Shown here: positions 9,011 through 17,373 of the stretch, in pieces
Layout: every line of letters starts with the position of its first letter
Position numbering within the stretch: the first letter of the stretch is position 1
Source of the DNA: Sphingomonadales bacterium
Lineage (GTDB): Bacteria > Pseudomonadota > Alphaproteobacteria > Sphingomonadales > Sphingomonadaceae
Direction of reading: 5' to 3'
NCBI GenBank assembly: GCA_027490095.1
Contig: JAIXYT010000018.1
Coordinates: 1 to 64,000, forward strand
Length of the DNA stretch: 64,000 nt
Notes under the pieces: generated by a model
What the model saw: the letters and a program-made list of their open reading frames with translations, nothing else
Told to the model about the DNA's origin: nothing
Database searches by the model: none
Made by a program: the position numbers and the translations under genes

Positions 9011-9367
9011 TCAGGGCTTGGGCTGGCTGTCCTTGGCCGGGTTCGTCTCCGGGGCCTGCGCCGTGCCGGCCGCCGGGCGTGCAGACCGGACCATGCCGGA
9101 AAAGGCGCGGGGCAGGTTGAGCTTCGGTTGCGCGTCCGAGACGGTGATGCAGGTCCCGCCGAAGAAGGGGCGCGGGCAGAGCTCCCACGGTTCTTCGGGC
9201 AGCACGCGCACCGACCGCGGCGAGAAGCTGAGCGAACTGCTCGCGGCCGTGAGCGCGTAGCTGGTGCCCTGGAAGTTCCGCTGGCTGAACATCACCATCT
9301 CTGCCCTGGCGGTTGCGGAGGCTGTCAGCAGGAACAGGATGGCGGAGAGCCGGGTGGCATCGGGCAT
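9011..9367 (-). CDS. secreted beta/gamma-crystallin-like protein
   Basis: This 118-residue protein starts with a signal peptide (hydrophobic residues 8-17, likely cut after ATARA). The mature part begins EMVMFSQRNFQGTSYALTAAS, the first Greek-key strand pattern of beta/gamma crystallins (aromatic, F-x-G, S), with a second motif RPFFGGTCITVSD and a cysteine pair (in ELCPRP and GGTC) that could form a disulfide. A short Pro/Ala-rich tail follows. Microbial single-domain crystallins often bind Ca2+ or stabilise the envelope, but no clear N/D-N/D-x-x-S/T calcium site is visible. Family membership is inferred from the motif pattern. Confidence 0.6.
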   Translation of the reverse strand: MPDATRLSAILFLLTASATARAEMVMFSQRNFQGTSYALTAASSSLSFSPRSVRVLPEEPWELCPRPFFGGTCITVSDAQPKLNLPRAFSGMVRSARPAAGTAQAPETNPAKDSQPKP

Positions 9368-9370
9368 CGT

Positions 9371-9484
9371 TCAGTATCCCGGGCGGACGCAGGGCAGACC
9401 TGCAAGGCAGACGCGGCGGTTCACGGTCTGCGGCACCGGTCGGAAGGCGCCCTGGTCGGTGATTGGCCCTGTCGTCGATGTCAT
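9371..9484 (-). CDS. possible 37-residue small protein
   Basis: A short open frame begins with ATG preceded by an AGAGGG-type ribosome site at normal spacing and ends 3 bases before the crystallin-like gene, which itself lacks a clear ribosome site. The predicted product contains two cysteines in its C-terminal half (VCLAG and LPCVRP). It has no recognisable family and no clear signal peptide. The arrangement suggests a leader peptide or small protein translationally coupled to the downstream secreted protein, but the frame could also be chance. Confidence 0.3.
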   Translation of the reverse strand: MTSTTGPITDQGAFRPVPQTVNRRVCLAGLPCVRPGY

Positions 9485-9545
9485 GCCGATCCCTCTCGCT
9501 CTGTCCCGGCAAGGCTAGCCCGGCCGGGCCTTGCTTGCCAAGCGG

Positions 9546-10274
9546 TCAGACCTGGGGTCGCACCAGGCGCAGCTGGTGATCGCGCTCTTTCCAGAGCAGG
9601 ATGTCGGCGTGCGGGCGGGCGCGCACGATATGCTCCTGAAGGTTCGGCAGGTTGATCGTGCGCCAGACGGCCGTCCGGGCGAAACCGCGCGCCTCCATCT
9701 CGCCGAGGTCCCTGAAGCGGGCGTAGAAGCTGGTGGGATCTTCGGCGGCTGCGGACCAGAGCGCCATGAAGCGCTCGAGGAACCAGTGCTCGAGATCCTC
9801 CTCGGTTGCGTCGAGGTAGAGGAGCGCGTCCAGCGACTGCAAGGCGCGGTGGTCCTCTCCGACGGGGGCGAGGCCGAGCCCTTCGACCAGCAGCAGGTCG
9901 GGGCGGTCGATGGTCCGCTCAAGCGCCGCGTCGACGTCGTAGTGCACATGCGAATAGACGGGCACGCGCACCGGGCCCAGCCTCGCCGCATCGAGCGTGC
10001 GGCACAGTCGATCGAGATCGTAGCTCTCGGGAAATCCCTTGCGCATCGACAGCCCGCGGGCGTCCAGTTCGGCGTTGGGCAGCAGGAAGCCATCGGTCGA
10101 GATCACGTCCACGCGGAGCGCCGTGCCAAGCGACTCCGCGATTCCGGCTGCAAGTGTCGATTTGCCCACTGCGACCGAGCCCGTGAGGCCGGCAATCATC
10201 ACTTCGCCCGCGTCCCGTCGGGCGGCAAGCAGGGCCCCGATCTCGCGCGGCGTGATGACAGGGGAGGCCGTCAT
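9546..10274 (-). CDS. short CoaA-like (type I pantothenate kinase family) P-loop kinase
   Basis: This 242-residue protein aligns with the catalytic core of type I pantothenate kinase. It has a P-loop GSVAVGKST (residues 32-40), then ISTDGFLLPN, a KGFPESYD segment, PVYSHVHYDV, LLVEGLG and a C-terminal WRTINLPNLQEHI. E. coli CoaA is 316 residues, so about 75 N-terminal residues are missing here. The enzyme would phosphorylate pantothenate at the start of CoA synthesis, but the shortened N terminus and its position behind an amino-acid racemase leave other small alcohol substrates possible. The start overlaps the racemase stop by 4 bases. Confidence 0.78.
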   Translation of the reverse strand: MTASPVITPREIGALLAARRDAGEVMIAGLTGSVAVGKSTLAAGIAESLGTALRVDVISTDGFLLPNAELDARGLSMRKGFPESYDLDRLCRTLDAARLGPVRVPVYSHVHYDVDAALERTIDRPDLLLVEGLGLAPVGEDHRALQSLDALLYLDATEEDLEHWFLERFMALWSAAAEDPTSFYARFRDLGEMEARGFARTAVWRTINLPNLQEHIVRARPHADILLWKERDHQLRLVRPQV

Positions 10275-10948
10275 GCCGCCGCTGCCTCGAGGACGGCGTC
10301 GGCGAGCACCTGCGTGGTTTCGACAAGGGGCACGCGGCATTGCGGCTGCCCCAGCACCAGGGGGATCTCGGTGCAGGCGGCAAGCAGCATGTCGGCGCCC
10401 GTTGCCACCAGCCCGGCTGCCAGCACCGTCGCAGCCGCCTGTGCTGCAGGCCCCACATCGCCTGCCTTCACCCGCGCCACCAGGGCGGCGACCTCGGCCC
10501 GGTCGGGCTCGATCACGCCTATCCCGGCAGCCTCCAGCGGCCGGTGGTACAGGCGCGCGTCCAGCGTCGCCGCCACGGCGATCAGGCCCACGGTCCGGGC
10601 GCCGGCCAGCCGCGCGACACTTGCGTCGATCATGTCGATGAAAGGCAGATCGGTCGCGGCGCGCACATCGTCTGCCCAGCCGTGGGCGGCGTTGCATGGC
10701 ATGGCCAGCAGCGCGGCCCCCTGTGCTGCGAGCCCGCGCGCCATTGCTGCCAGGGCCGGCCCCGGTGACGGGCCTGTTCCGGCAAGGGCCGCATTGCGGT
10801 CCGGGACATGGGGGTTGCTGTCGACGAGGATGCGGGGGTGGTCGTGATCATGCCCGGCCGCCACCCCGCGCACGAGGCGTGCCATGAAGTCAGCGGTTGC
10901 AGCAGGCCCCATGCCGCCAATCACGCCGATTGTCCTGCGCCGCGTCAA
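10271..10948 (-). CDS. aspartate/glutamate racemase family protein
   Basis: This 225-residue protein has the Asp/Glu racemase fold with two symmetric catalytic cysteines: Cys85 in MPCNAAH and Cys192 in AACTEIPL. The N-terminal IGVIGGMGPAATADF is the usual signature. The PLP-independent enzyme would interconvert L- and D-aspartate (or glutamate) through cysteine thiolate/thiol pairs in the cytoplasm. It lies 33 bases downstream of the D-cysteine desulfhydrase-like gene and overlaps the CoaA-like kinase, so a D-amino-acid theme is possible. Specificity is not deducible. Confidence 0.88.
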   Translation of the reverse strand: MTRRRTIGVIGGMGPAATADFMARLVRGVAAGHDHDHPRILVDSNPHVPDRNAALAGTGPSPGPALAAMARGLAAQGAALLAMPCNAAHGWADDVRAATDLPFIDMIDASVARLAGARTVGLIAVAATLDARLYHRPLEAAGIGVIEPDRAEVAALVARVKAGDVGPAAQAAATVLAAGLVATGADMLLAACTEIPLVLGQPQCRVPLVETTQVLADAVLEAAAA

Positions 10949-10981
10949 CAGGAAGTCTCTGAATCGGCGCGACTACCCGGC

Positions 10982-11986
10982 TCAATTGAGGTCGGGATCC
11001 CGCAGGGCACCGGCAAAGGCGTGAAGGGACGGTGCGCCGCCCGTGTGCAGGAACAGGATCCGCCGTCGATCGCCAAACGCCCCCTCCCGCGCACGCCCGA
11101 TGAGTCCGGAAAATGCCTTGCCCGTATACACGGGATCGAGCAACAGCCCTTCGCGCGACGCCGCGAGCCGGACCGCTTCGACCATCGCGCGGGTGGGCAG
11201 GGAGTAGCCCGCCCCGACCCAGCGGTCATCCACCACCACCGTCTCGCGCGCCGGCGCCGGCGTTTCCATCAGCGCGGCTGTCTCGACCGCAAGCCTGTGC
11301 ACATTGGCTTCCTGTTCGGCCGAGGGGCGTCGCACGCTGATGCCGGTGACGGGCAGGTTCCAGCTCAGCGCCGCAACCCCTGCCACAAGGCCTGCATGGG
11401 TGCCGGCGCTGCCGCTGGCGACCACCAGCTCGTCGAAGGCGAGGCCCATGTCGAAGGCCTGGGCCGCGATTTCGGCTGCACAGGCCGCATAGCCGAGCGC
11501 GCCCAGCGGGCTGGAGCCGCCGCCGACCAGGATCGCCGGCTTGCCGCCGTCGCGTTCCACCGCCTGCGCCTCGGCCTGCAAGGCGGCTGCAAGGTCGGTT
11601 CCGGCCGGAACCATGTGCACCCGCTCGGCCCCCAGCAGGTCGAACAGCAGGTTGTTGCCGACCGCTTGCGGGGCGTAGGTGCCGGGCACCCGCTCTTCGA
11701 TGATGAGGCGGCATTTCAGCCCCTCGCGGGCGGCCGCGGCGAGGGTCAGCCGGCAATGGTTGGATTGCGGCGCGCCGACCGTGATCAGCGTGTCGCAGCC
11801 GCGGGCCAGCGCGTCGGCCACCAGGAATTCCAGCTTGCGGGTCTTGTTGCCGCCGCCGGCGAGCCCCAGCAGGTCGTCGCGCTTCACCCAGAGGTCGATG
11901 CCGAGGTCTGCCGAAAGCCGCGGCAGCGGCTCGATCGGGGTGGCATGGGGCGTGTAGCGGCGACGGGGAAAGCGGGCGATGTTCAT
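10982..11986 (-). CDS. dcyD: D-cysteine desulfhydrase / ACC-deaminase family PLP enzyme
   Basis: This 334-residue fold-type II PLP enzyme starts at MNIARFPRRRYTPHATPIEPLPRLS. The PLP lysine is Lys48 in GGGNKTRKLEFL, and the substrate-carboxylate loop SNHCR (75-79) is the family hallmark shared with D-cysteine desulfhydrase and ACC deaminase. VASGSAGTHAGLVAG holds the phosphate-binding loop. D-cysteine desulfhydrase releases pyruvate, H2S and ammonia. Its position after chrA and within a run that includes an OscA-like gene and an Rrf2 regulator favours a sulfur-metabolism role. ACC deaminase or L-cysteate lyase activity cannot be excluded. Confidence 0.82.
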   Translation of the reverse strand: MNIARFPRRRYTPHATPIEPLPRLSADLGIDLWVKRDDLLGLAGGGNKTRKLEFLVADALARGCDTLITVGAPQSNHCRLTLAAAAREGLKCRLIIEERVPGTYAPQAVGNNLLFDLLGAERVHMVPAGTDLAAALQAEAQAVERDGGKPAILVGGGSSPLGALGYAACAAEIAAQAFDMGLAFDELVVASGSAGTHAGLVAGVAALSWNLPVTGISVRRPSAEQEANVHRLAVETAALMETPAPARETVVVDDRWVGAGYSLPTRAMVEAVRLAASREGLLLDPVYTGKAFSGLIGRAREGAFGDRRRILFLHTGGAPSLHAFAGALRDPDLN

Positions 11987-12017
11987 GGCGTCCCGATGGC
12001 GCGTTTCTCGTGCCTCC

Positions 12018-13352
12018 TCAAGCCAGACCTGCAAGCCCCAGCAGCAATCCGGCCAGTGCCGAGCCGCCCAGCAGCGGCAGCAGACCCACCTTGAAGCGCA
12101 GCGCTGCAACCAGCGCGGCAATCGCCAGCAGGATGGCGGGCCAGTCGGCCGAGGCGATGACCGGCCATTCGAACCGGGTTCCCGGAATGCCCGATGGCCG
12201 GTGCGCGGTGAACAGGCTGTGCAGCGCGAACCACAGCGCAAGGTTGGCGACCACCCCTACCACCGCGGCCGTGACGGCCGTCAGCGCAGCCGAAAGCGCC
12301 TTGTTGGCGCGGAGCCGCTCGGCATGGGGCGCCCCCAGGAAGATCCAGGCGTAGCAGGGCATGAAGGTGACCCAGACAGTCAGCACGGCGCCGAGCGTGC
12401 CGGCAAGCAGCGGGTCGAGTGCGCCGGGATCGCGATAGGCAGCCAGGAATCCCACGAACTGCAACACCAGGATCAGCGGGCCCGGCGTGGTCTCTGCAAG
12501 GCCCAGCCCGTCCAGCATCTCGCCCGGCTCCAGCCAGCCGAACTGCTCGACGGCCGCCTGCGCGACCCAGGCGAGCACGGCATAGGCGCCTCCGAAGGTG
12601 AGCACGGCCAGCTTCGAGAAGAAGGTCGCAAGGTCTGTGAACACATTGCCCGGTCCAAGCACCGCCGCGACCAGCGCGACCGGCAGGAGCCAGAGAGCCA
12701 GGAAGAGTGTTCCGGCCTTCACCGCACCGCCCGTCGCCGGCAGCGGAAGCTGCTCCACCAACCCATCGCCGGTGCCATGCCCGCCCCCGCCCGAAAAGGC
12801 CGTGCTGCCGGCCCGTGCGGACGCATAGCCGACCAGCGCCGCCGCCAGGATGACGACGGGGAAGGGCACCGCGAACACATAGAGTGCAGCAAAGGCCGCG
12901 AAGGCGAGCGCTGCCAGCACCCGGTTCCCGACGAGCCGCCCGCCCAGCCGCACCAGTGCCTGCGCAATCAGGGCAATGACGGCGGCCCTGAGCCCGAACA
13001 GCAGGCCATCCACCACCGGCACGTCGCCCAGAGTCACATAGAGGATGGACAGCGCAAGGATCGCGAGGAAGCCGGGCAGGATGAACAGGCTGCCGGCGAT
13101 GATGCCGCCCGCCACGCCGTGCATCCGCCAGCCGATGTAGGTGGCAAGCTGCTGCGCCTCCGGCCCGGGCAGCAGCATGCAGTAGTTGAGGGCATGCAGG
13201 AAACTGCCCTCGTCCACCCACTTGTGCCCTTCGACCAGTTCGCGGTGCATGAGGGCGATCTGGCCTGCGGGGCCCCCGAACGAGAGCAGGCCGATGCGCG
13301 CCCAGAGGCGGGTCGCCTGTTTCAGTGTAGGGAGGGGAAGGGCGTGCGCCAT
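12018..13352 (-). CDS. chrA: chromate efflux transporter, long two-domain CHR type
   Basis: This 444-residue membrane protein contains two tandem CHR domains. The first starts FGGPAGQIALMHRELVE and contains LPGPEAQQLATYIGWRMHG. The second has LTFGGAYAVLAWVAQ and TPGPLILVLQFVGF. About ten hydrophobic segments are visible, separated by a glycine-rich linker near residue 185. ChrA exports chromate with the proton gradient; chromate enters cells through sulfate uptake systems, linking it to sulfur physiology. The ATG at 13352 was chosen over an in-frame GTG 9 bases upstream. It lies 14 bases after the TonB receptor gene and 31 bases before the desulfhydrase gene. Confidence 0.93.
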   Translation of the reverse strand: MAHALPLPTLKQATRLWARIGLLSFGGPAGQIALMHRELVEGHKWVDEGSFLHALNYCMLLPGPEAQQLATYIGWRMHGVAGGIIAGSLFILPGFLAILALSILYVTLGDVPVVDGLLFGLRAAVIALIAQALVRLGGRLVGNRVLAALAFAAFAALYVFAVPFPVVILAAALVGYASARAGSTAFSGGGGHGTGDGLVEQLPLPATGGAVKAGTLFLALWLLPVALVAAVLGPGNVFTDLATFFSKLAVLTFGGAYAVLAWVAQAAVEQFGWLEPGEMLDGLGLAETTPGPLILVLQFVGFLAAYRDPGALDPLLAGTLGAVLTVWVTFMPCYAWIFLGAPHAERLRANKALSAALTAVTAAVVGVVANLALWFALHSLFTAHRPSGIPGTRFEWPVIASADWPAILLAIAALVAALRFKVGLLPLLGGSALAGLLLGLAGLA

Positions 13353-13365
13353 CCGGGCCACCCTG

Positions 13366-15720
13366 TCAGAAGCGGACGCTGGCTGTCACGCCCCACGTCC
13401 GCGGATCGCCCAGCTGGCCGACAATGAGCCCGGTGCTGCCCGGCGCTGCCGTCAGAAAGTCGAAGTATCTCGTGTCGAACGCGTTGCGCACCCAGCCGAA
13501 CACGTCCCACCCGCTGTCCGACCTGTAGCCTGCGCGCAGGTTGGTGAGCACATAGCCTTCCACGTTCATCACCCGCGAGGGTGTCGGGCTGGACGAGAAA
13601 TCGGACCGGAAGCTGCCGTCGACCCCGGCATAGGCCTCGCCCGACCCGGCGGGCAGGCGGTATTCGGCGCCGTAGCTCAGCGCATATTCGGAAACGCCGG
13701 GCAGGCGCCCGCCCGAGGCATCCACGAACTGCGGTGATCCGGCAGGCCCGCCCGACAGCTCCACCGGCAGCGGGGCGTTGGGGAAGTCGACATAGGTCGC
13801 ATCGGTCCAGGCGAAGTTGACATAGGCGTTCAGCCGCTCGACGGGGCGCGCGGTGAAATCCACCTCGACCCCCTGGCTGCGCACCTTGGGCACGTTGGCG
13901 AGATAGCCGCGGATGACCCCCACGGTGTTGTTCACGACGGTCGTCTGGAAGTCCTTGATGTCGGTGCGGAAGGCCGCGATGTTCAGGGTCGCCGTGTTGT
14001 CGAGCAACTGCGTCTTCAGGCCGATCTCGAAGTGGTTGACCTCTTCGGGCGCGACCGTCGCGGTATCGAGGTTCGGGGTCACATTGTCGGGAAGGGTCGG
14101 CACCCCGTTGAGGTTGATGCCCCCCGATTTGAACGAGCGCGCATAGGTCGCATAGGCCAGCACCGTGTCGGTGGCCTGCCAGGACAAGGTCAGGTCGCCC
14201 GAGACATTCCAGTCGCTGAAGTCCGCCTCGTAGAACTGGTTCTGCAGCACGCTGTTCTTGATGGCCCGCTGGGCAGGTGTCGGGTTGGGCAGGCCTCCGG
14301 TGACCACGGCGTTGTAGAAGCCGTCCTTCTTGTCGTAGTTGACGCGCAAGCCAGGTGCGATGCTGAGCGTGTCGGAAATGTGCCAGGTGAGCTTGCCGAA
14401 CAGTGCGAAGCTGTCGTTCCGGTAGCGGATGTCGTTGTCCGATCTCAGGCCGTCGATCAGGCCGGGGTTGGCGGCATTCACCGTCGGGCCCAGCAGCCAC
14501 AGGCCTGCGAACGGACCCTGGACCTGCACGCCCTGGGTGTTGATCTTCTGGTTGTAGTAGAAGGCCCCCAGCACATAGTCGAAGCGGTTCTGTCCGTTCG
14601 ATGCGAGCCGGAGTTCCTGGCTCCACTGGGTCTGCTGCGAGGGGTTATTGACCAGCGGGGTGATGGCGAGGCTGGTGAAGTCGCGGTCGTTCGAGGGCAC
14701 CCAGTCCCACTTGCGCCAGGCGGTGATCGAGGTGAGCGTCGCCGGCCCGATGTCCCAGTTGGCAAGCAGCGACACGCCGCCGTGGGTGTTCTTTGCGCTC
14801 AGCACGGAATCGGCGTCGACGAGCCTGTCGAACGGGTCGATGCTGGAGGGCGTGTAGTTGGACAGCCGGGCAAGGTTGGCGAACTGCCGCGTGACAGCCC
14901 GGGCCGTCGGCACGGCCTTCACGAAGTTCTGCGCGAAGCCCTCCGGATCCTGGCGGTTCCAGTCCGCGTAGAGGGTCAGGTCGAGCGAGTCGGTGGCTTG
15001 CCAGAGAATCTGCCCGCGGATGCCGATGTTGCTGGTCTCGTTCACGCGTCGGTCGGTGACCGTGTTCAGCAACGTCCCGTCGCGCAGGGTGACCGAGGTG
15101 CTGATCCGGGCAGCGATCTTGTCAGCTACGATCGGGCCGGACACCGAGCCCTTCAGCTGGATGAAGTTGAGGTTGCCGTAACTGGCCTCGGCGCGGCCCT
15201 CGAAATCGAAGCTGGGCCTGCGCGTCGTGACGTTCAGCGCGCCGGCGGTGGTGTTCTTGCCATAGAGCGTGCCCTGTGGCCCGCGCAGGATCTCGACCTG
15301 CTCGACGTCCACGAAGTCCAGCGTCGCAGCGGCAACCCGGCCATAATAGACCTGGTCGATGTACAGGCCCACACCCTGTTCGATGCCGTCGTTGGTGAGG
15401 CCGAAGGGCGCGCCGATGCCGCGGATGTTGATCGCGGTGTTGCGTGGGTTCGACGAGATGAACTGCACCGAGGGCTGCAGCTGCACCAGGCGCGAGACGT
15501 TGAAGGCGCCGGTCGCCTCGATCTGCTCGGCGCCCACGACCGAGACCGCGATCGGGACCTTCTGCAGGTCTTCCGCGCGCCGGCGCGCCGTGATCACGAT
15601 GTCCCCGGACTGCTCGGCCGAAGCGAGCTGCTGGTCGGCGAGGTCGGCCGCCGGCTCGGCGGCGAGGGCGGGGGTGGCGGCGGCGCATGCAGCGCTCGCG
15701 AACAGGAAAGTCTTGATCAT
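13366..15720 (-). CDS. TonB-dependent receptor
   Basis: This 784-residue outer-membrane receptor starts with a signal peptide (MIKTFLFASAACAAATPALA). A TonB box-like DIVITARRR follows at about residues 40-48, and then a plug domain with NIRGIG, VGLYIDQVYYGR and EILRGPQGTLYGKNTTAGALNV. The long C-terminal beta-barrel ends in the aromatic residue of TASVRF. The plug signature is typical of sphingomonad substrate receptors rather than classic siderophore receptors. Ligand is unknown; the flanking oscA-like, hydrolase and chrA genes suggest an organosulfur or sulfate-ester compound. No adjacent FecR/FecI pair exists. Confidence 0.92.
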   Translation of the reverse strand: MIKTFLFASAACAAATPALAAEPAADLADQQLASAEQSGDIVITARRRAEDLQKVPIAVSVVGAEQIEATGAFNVSRLVQLQPSVQFISSNPRNTAINIRGIGAPFGLTNDGIEQGVGLYIDQVYYGRVAAATLDFVDVEQVEILRGPQGTLYGKNTTAGALNVTTRRPSFDFEGRAEASYGNLNFIQLKGSVSGPIVADKIAARISTSVTLRDGTLLNTVTDRRVNETSNIGIRGQILWQATDSLDLTLYADWNRQDPEGFAQNFVKAVPTARAVTRQFANLARLSNYTPSSIDPFDRLVDADSVLSAKNTHGGVSLLANWDIGPATLTSITAWRKWDWVPSNDRDFTSLAITPLVNNPSQQTQWSQELRLASNGQNRFDYVLGAFYYNQKINTQGVQVQGPFAGLWLLGPTVNAANPGLIDGLRSDNDIRYRNDSFALFGKLTWHISDTLSIAPGLRVNYDKKDGFYNAVVTGGLPNPTPAQRAIKNSVLQNQFYEADFSDWNVSGDLTLSWQATDTVLAYATYARSFKSGGINLNGVPTLPDNVTPNLDTATVAPEEVNHFEIGLKTQLLDNTATLNIAAFRTDIKDFQTTVVNNTVGVIRGYLANVPKVRSQGVEVDFTARPVERLNAYVNFAWTDATYVDFPNAPLPVELSGGPAGSPQFVDASGGRLPGVSEYALSYGAEYRLPAGSGEAYAGVDGSFRSDFSSSPTPSRVMNVEGYVLTNLRAGYRSDSGWDVFGWVRNAFDTRYFDFLTAAPGSTGLIVGQLGDPRTWGVTASVRF

Positions 15721-15796
15721 GCAATCCTCCGGCAGATGTCTGGAGAGAGGCATGACTCCGGAGGTCCGGTGGCCATACGCGGTACGGGAAAGGGGG

Positions 15797-15970
15797 TCAG
15801 GTCTGGGACAGGCGGGTTCGTTCGGTGATGTCGATCTGGACCAGCCGGCCCTCGTGGATGGTGAGGCGGATGTCGCCGAAGCGGATCCGGTCGAGCGCCT
15901 GCGCCACGAGGGCGAGCCCGTCTTCCGGGGTGCGGCAGGGTTCGGACGCGCGGTCGGGGCGGGTTACCAT
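15797..15970 (-). CDS. oscA: DUF2292 small protein, OscA/YezD family
   Basis: This 57-residue protein matches the DUF2292 core: ALVAQALDRIRFGDIRLTI followed by HEGRLVQIDITERTRL. The family includes OscA of Pseudomonas corrugata, which is needed for use of organosulfur compounds and for chromate tolerance, and YezD of Bacillus. The biochemical role is not established. The gene overlaps the alpha/beta hydrolase stop by 7 bases and lies 76 bases upstream of the TonB receptor. The gene symbol is assigned by family and by the neighbouring chromate transporter, not by proven orthology. Confidence 0.78.
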   Translation of the reverse strand: MVTRPDRASEPCRTPEDGLALVAQALDRIRFGDIRLTIHEGRLVQIDITERTRLSQT

Positions 15971-16668
15971 GCCAAGGCCTCCCCGCTTTCGCCGACGGGA
16001 CCGATCGACAGGAAGTGGGCTGCCTCGGCAAGGCTGCGGTGCGCATCCTGCGCCAGGCTGGCGGCATCGACCAGGCGATCGACCAGCGAGATGCCGAGGG
16101 GCCAGTCGCCGAGGCCGCTGTCTGCGTTCAGGTGGCCGGCTTCGCCTGCGTCGACCAGATGGCTGCCCCAGGCGCGGGCGAAACGGGCCGAGCGGTCGAA
16201 GCTGGCGTGCGGATCGTTCCGGCTGGCGACCAGGATCGACGGGAAGGGGAGGGGATGGGTCGGCACGGGGCCGAAACCCGAGACGCGGCCGCAGGCGCCG
16301 GGCCGTTCGGCGTCGGCTGGCGCCACCAGCAGCGCGCCGGCGACCGGTTCGCGATAGCCGGGGCCCGACAATGCCGCCCACCAGGCAACGGCCAGGCAGC
16401 CCAGGCTGTGCGCCACGAGGATGACGGGCTGGTCTGCGGCGCGAATCGCCCCGTCCAGCCGCTGCACCCAGACGGCGCGGTCGGGCTGGTGCCACAGGCC
16501 GAGTTCGACCCGGTGGAACCAGGGGTAGCGCTGCTCCCAGCGGGTCTGCCAGTGCGCCGGGCCGCTGTTGTCGACCCCGGGCACGTTCAGGATCCGCGCG
16601 GTGCGGCCTGCGCGGGCTGCGCCGTCGGCGACCGTTCGAGGGGCGGTGATTCGGGGACTGCTCGTCAT
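15964..16668 (-). CDS. RBBP9/YdeN-type alpha/beta serine hydrolase
   Basis: This 234-residue alpha/beta hydrolase has the RBBP9/YdeN catalytic triad: Ser88 in VAHSLGCLA, Asp152 in ASRNDPHAS and His179 in GEAGHLNADSGLGDW. The PGVDNSGPAHWQTRWE segment near residue 30 is the family N-terminal signature. A strong GAGGAGAGG ribosome site precedes the ATG. It is probably a cytoplasmic carboxylesterase of unknown substrate. It leads the collinear run with the DUF2292 gene and lies about 90 bases after the Rrf2 gene. Confidence 0.87.
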   Translation of the reverse strand: MTSSPRITAPRTVADGAARAGRTARILNVPGVDNSGPAHWQTRWEQRYPWFHRVELGLWHQPDRAVWVQRLDGAIRAADQPVILVAHSLGCLAVAWWAALSGPGYREPVAGALLVAPADAERPGACGRVSGFGPVPTHPLPFPSILVASRNDPHASFDRSARFARAWGSHLVDAGEAGHLNADSGLGDWPLGISLVDRLVDAASLAQDAHRSLAEAAHFLSIGPVGESGEALAW

Positions 16669-16758
16669 CTTCCTCTCCTCCTCAGCTGTGTGAAGGAGAG
16701 CTTAACTCAAGCGTTCGAATAGACAATCGGGTCGGGCAGCAAGGGAGTCTTTGCCCGG

Positions 16759-17208
16759 CTAAAGCTGGGCTTCGGCAGGCGCCTTCAGCTGCACTTCGCC
16801 CGGCGGCGGGTCGGCGAGGGTCAGCCGGTCGAGCACGTCTGCCGTTGCATCGCGCACGGCCAGCATCACCAGCCGCAGGTGGCATTCGCTTTCCGGCAGG
16901 CAGTTGTCGCAGGGCTCGTAGGCGAGGCGCGAGGCGCAGGGCACCAGCGCCAGCGAACCGCGCGTGATGCGGACGACATCGCCGTAGCTGATCTCGGAGG
17001 GCTGCCGTTCGAGCCAGTAACCCCCGGCGCGCCCGCGCTTGGTGCCAATGATGCCCTCGCGCGACAGCTCCGACAGGATCACGGTCAGGAACTTGCGCGG
17101 AATGCGCTGGCTGTCGGCGATCTCGCCGATCTGCACGGGGCCCTCGCCGTGCCGACCGGCGAGATAGAGAAGCGCGCGCATGGCGTAGCGCGATTTCATG
17201 TTCAGCAT
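16759..17208 (-). CDS. Rrf2 family transcriptional regulator with Cys cluster
   Basis: This 149-residue Rrf2-type regulator has an N-terminal winged helix-turn-helix (KSRYAMRALLYLAGRH, IPRKFLTVILSELSREGI, the KRGRAGGYWL wing). The C-terminal region contains four cysteines spaced C-x8-C-x2-C-x5-C (91, 100, 103, 109), a suitable Fe-S or thiol-based sensor. Rrf2 proteins include IscR, CymR and NsrR. Its position at the head of a sulfur/chromate-related run suggests control of cysteine or sulfur supply, but no operator could be identified with confidence. It is divergent from the nitronate monooxygenase gene. Confidence 0.88.
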   Translation of the reverse strand: MLNMKSRYAMRALLYLAGRHGEGPVQIGEIADSQRIPRKFLTVILSELSREGIIGTKRGRAGGYWLERQPSEISYGDVVRITRGSLALVPCASRLAYEPCDNCLPESECHLRLVMLAVRDATADVLDRLTLADPPPGEVQLKAPAEAQL

Positions 17209-17373
17209 GGTGGCGAACCCATGGTCCCGGTGCGGGAATTTATCAACCCGTTCGGCAGACTTTGCTGCCCCGCCGTGAGCCTTCGCGGCGCAAATGCTGC
17301 CACTTGGGTGAGGCCCATCGCCAATCCGCCGCGCCTATGCTTTTGCGCGTCAACAGCCACGGAAAGCAGGCCC

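Noticed and set aside
13321-17208. Possible siderophore-uptake locus because of the TonB receptor
   Set aside because: There is no FecI/FecR, no ABC siderophore permease and no siderophore synthesis gene. Neighbours point to sulfur or chromate instead.
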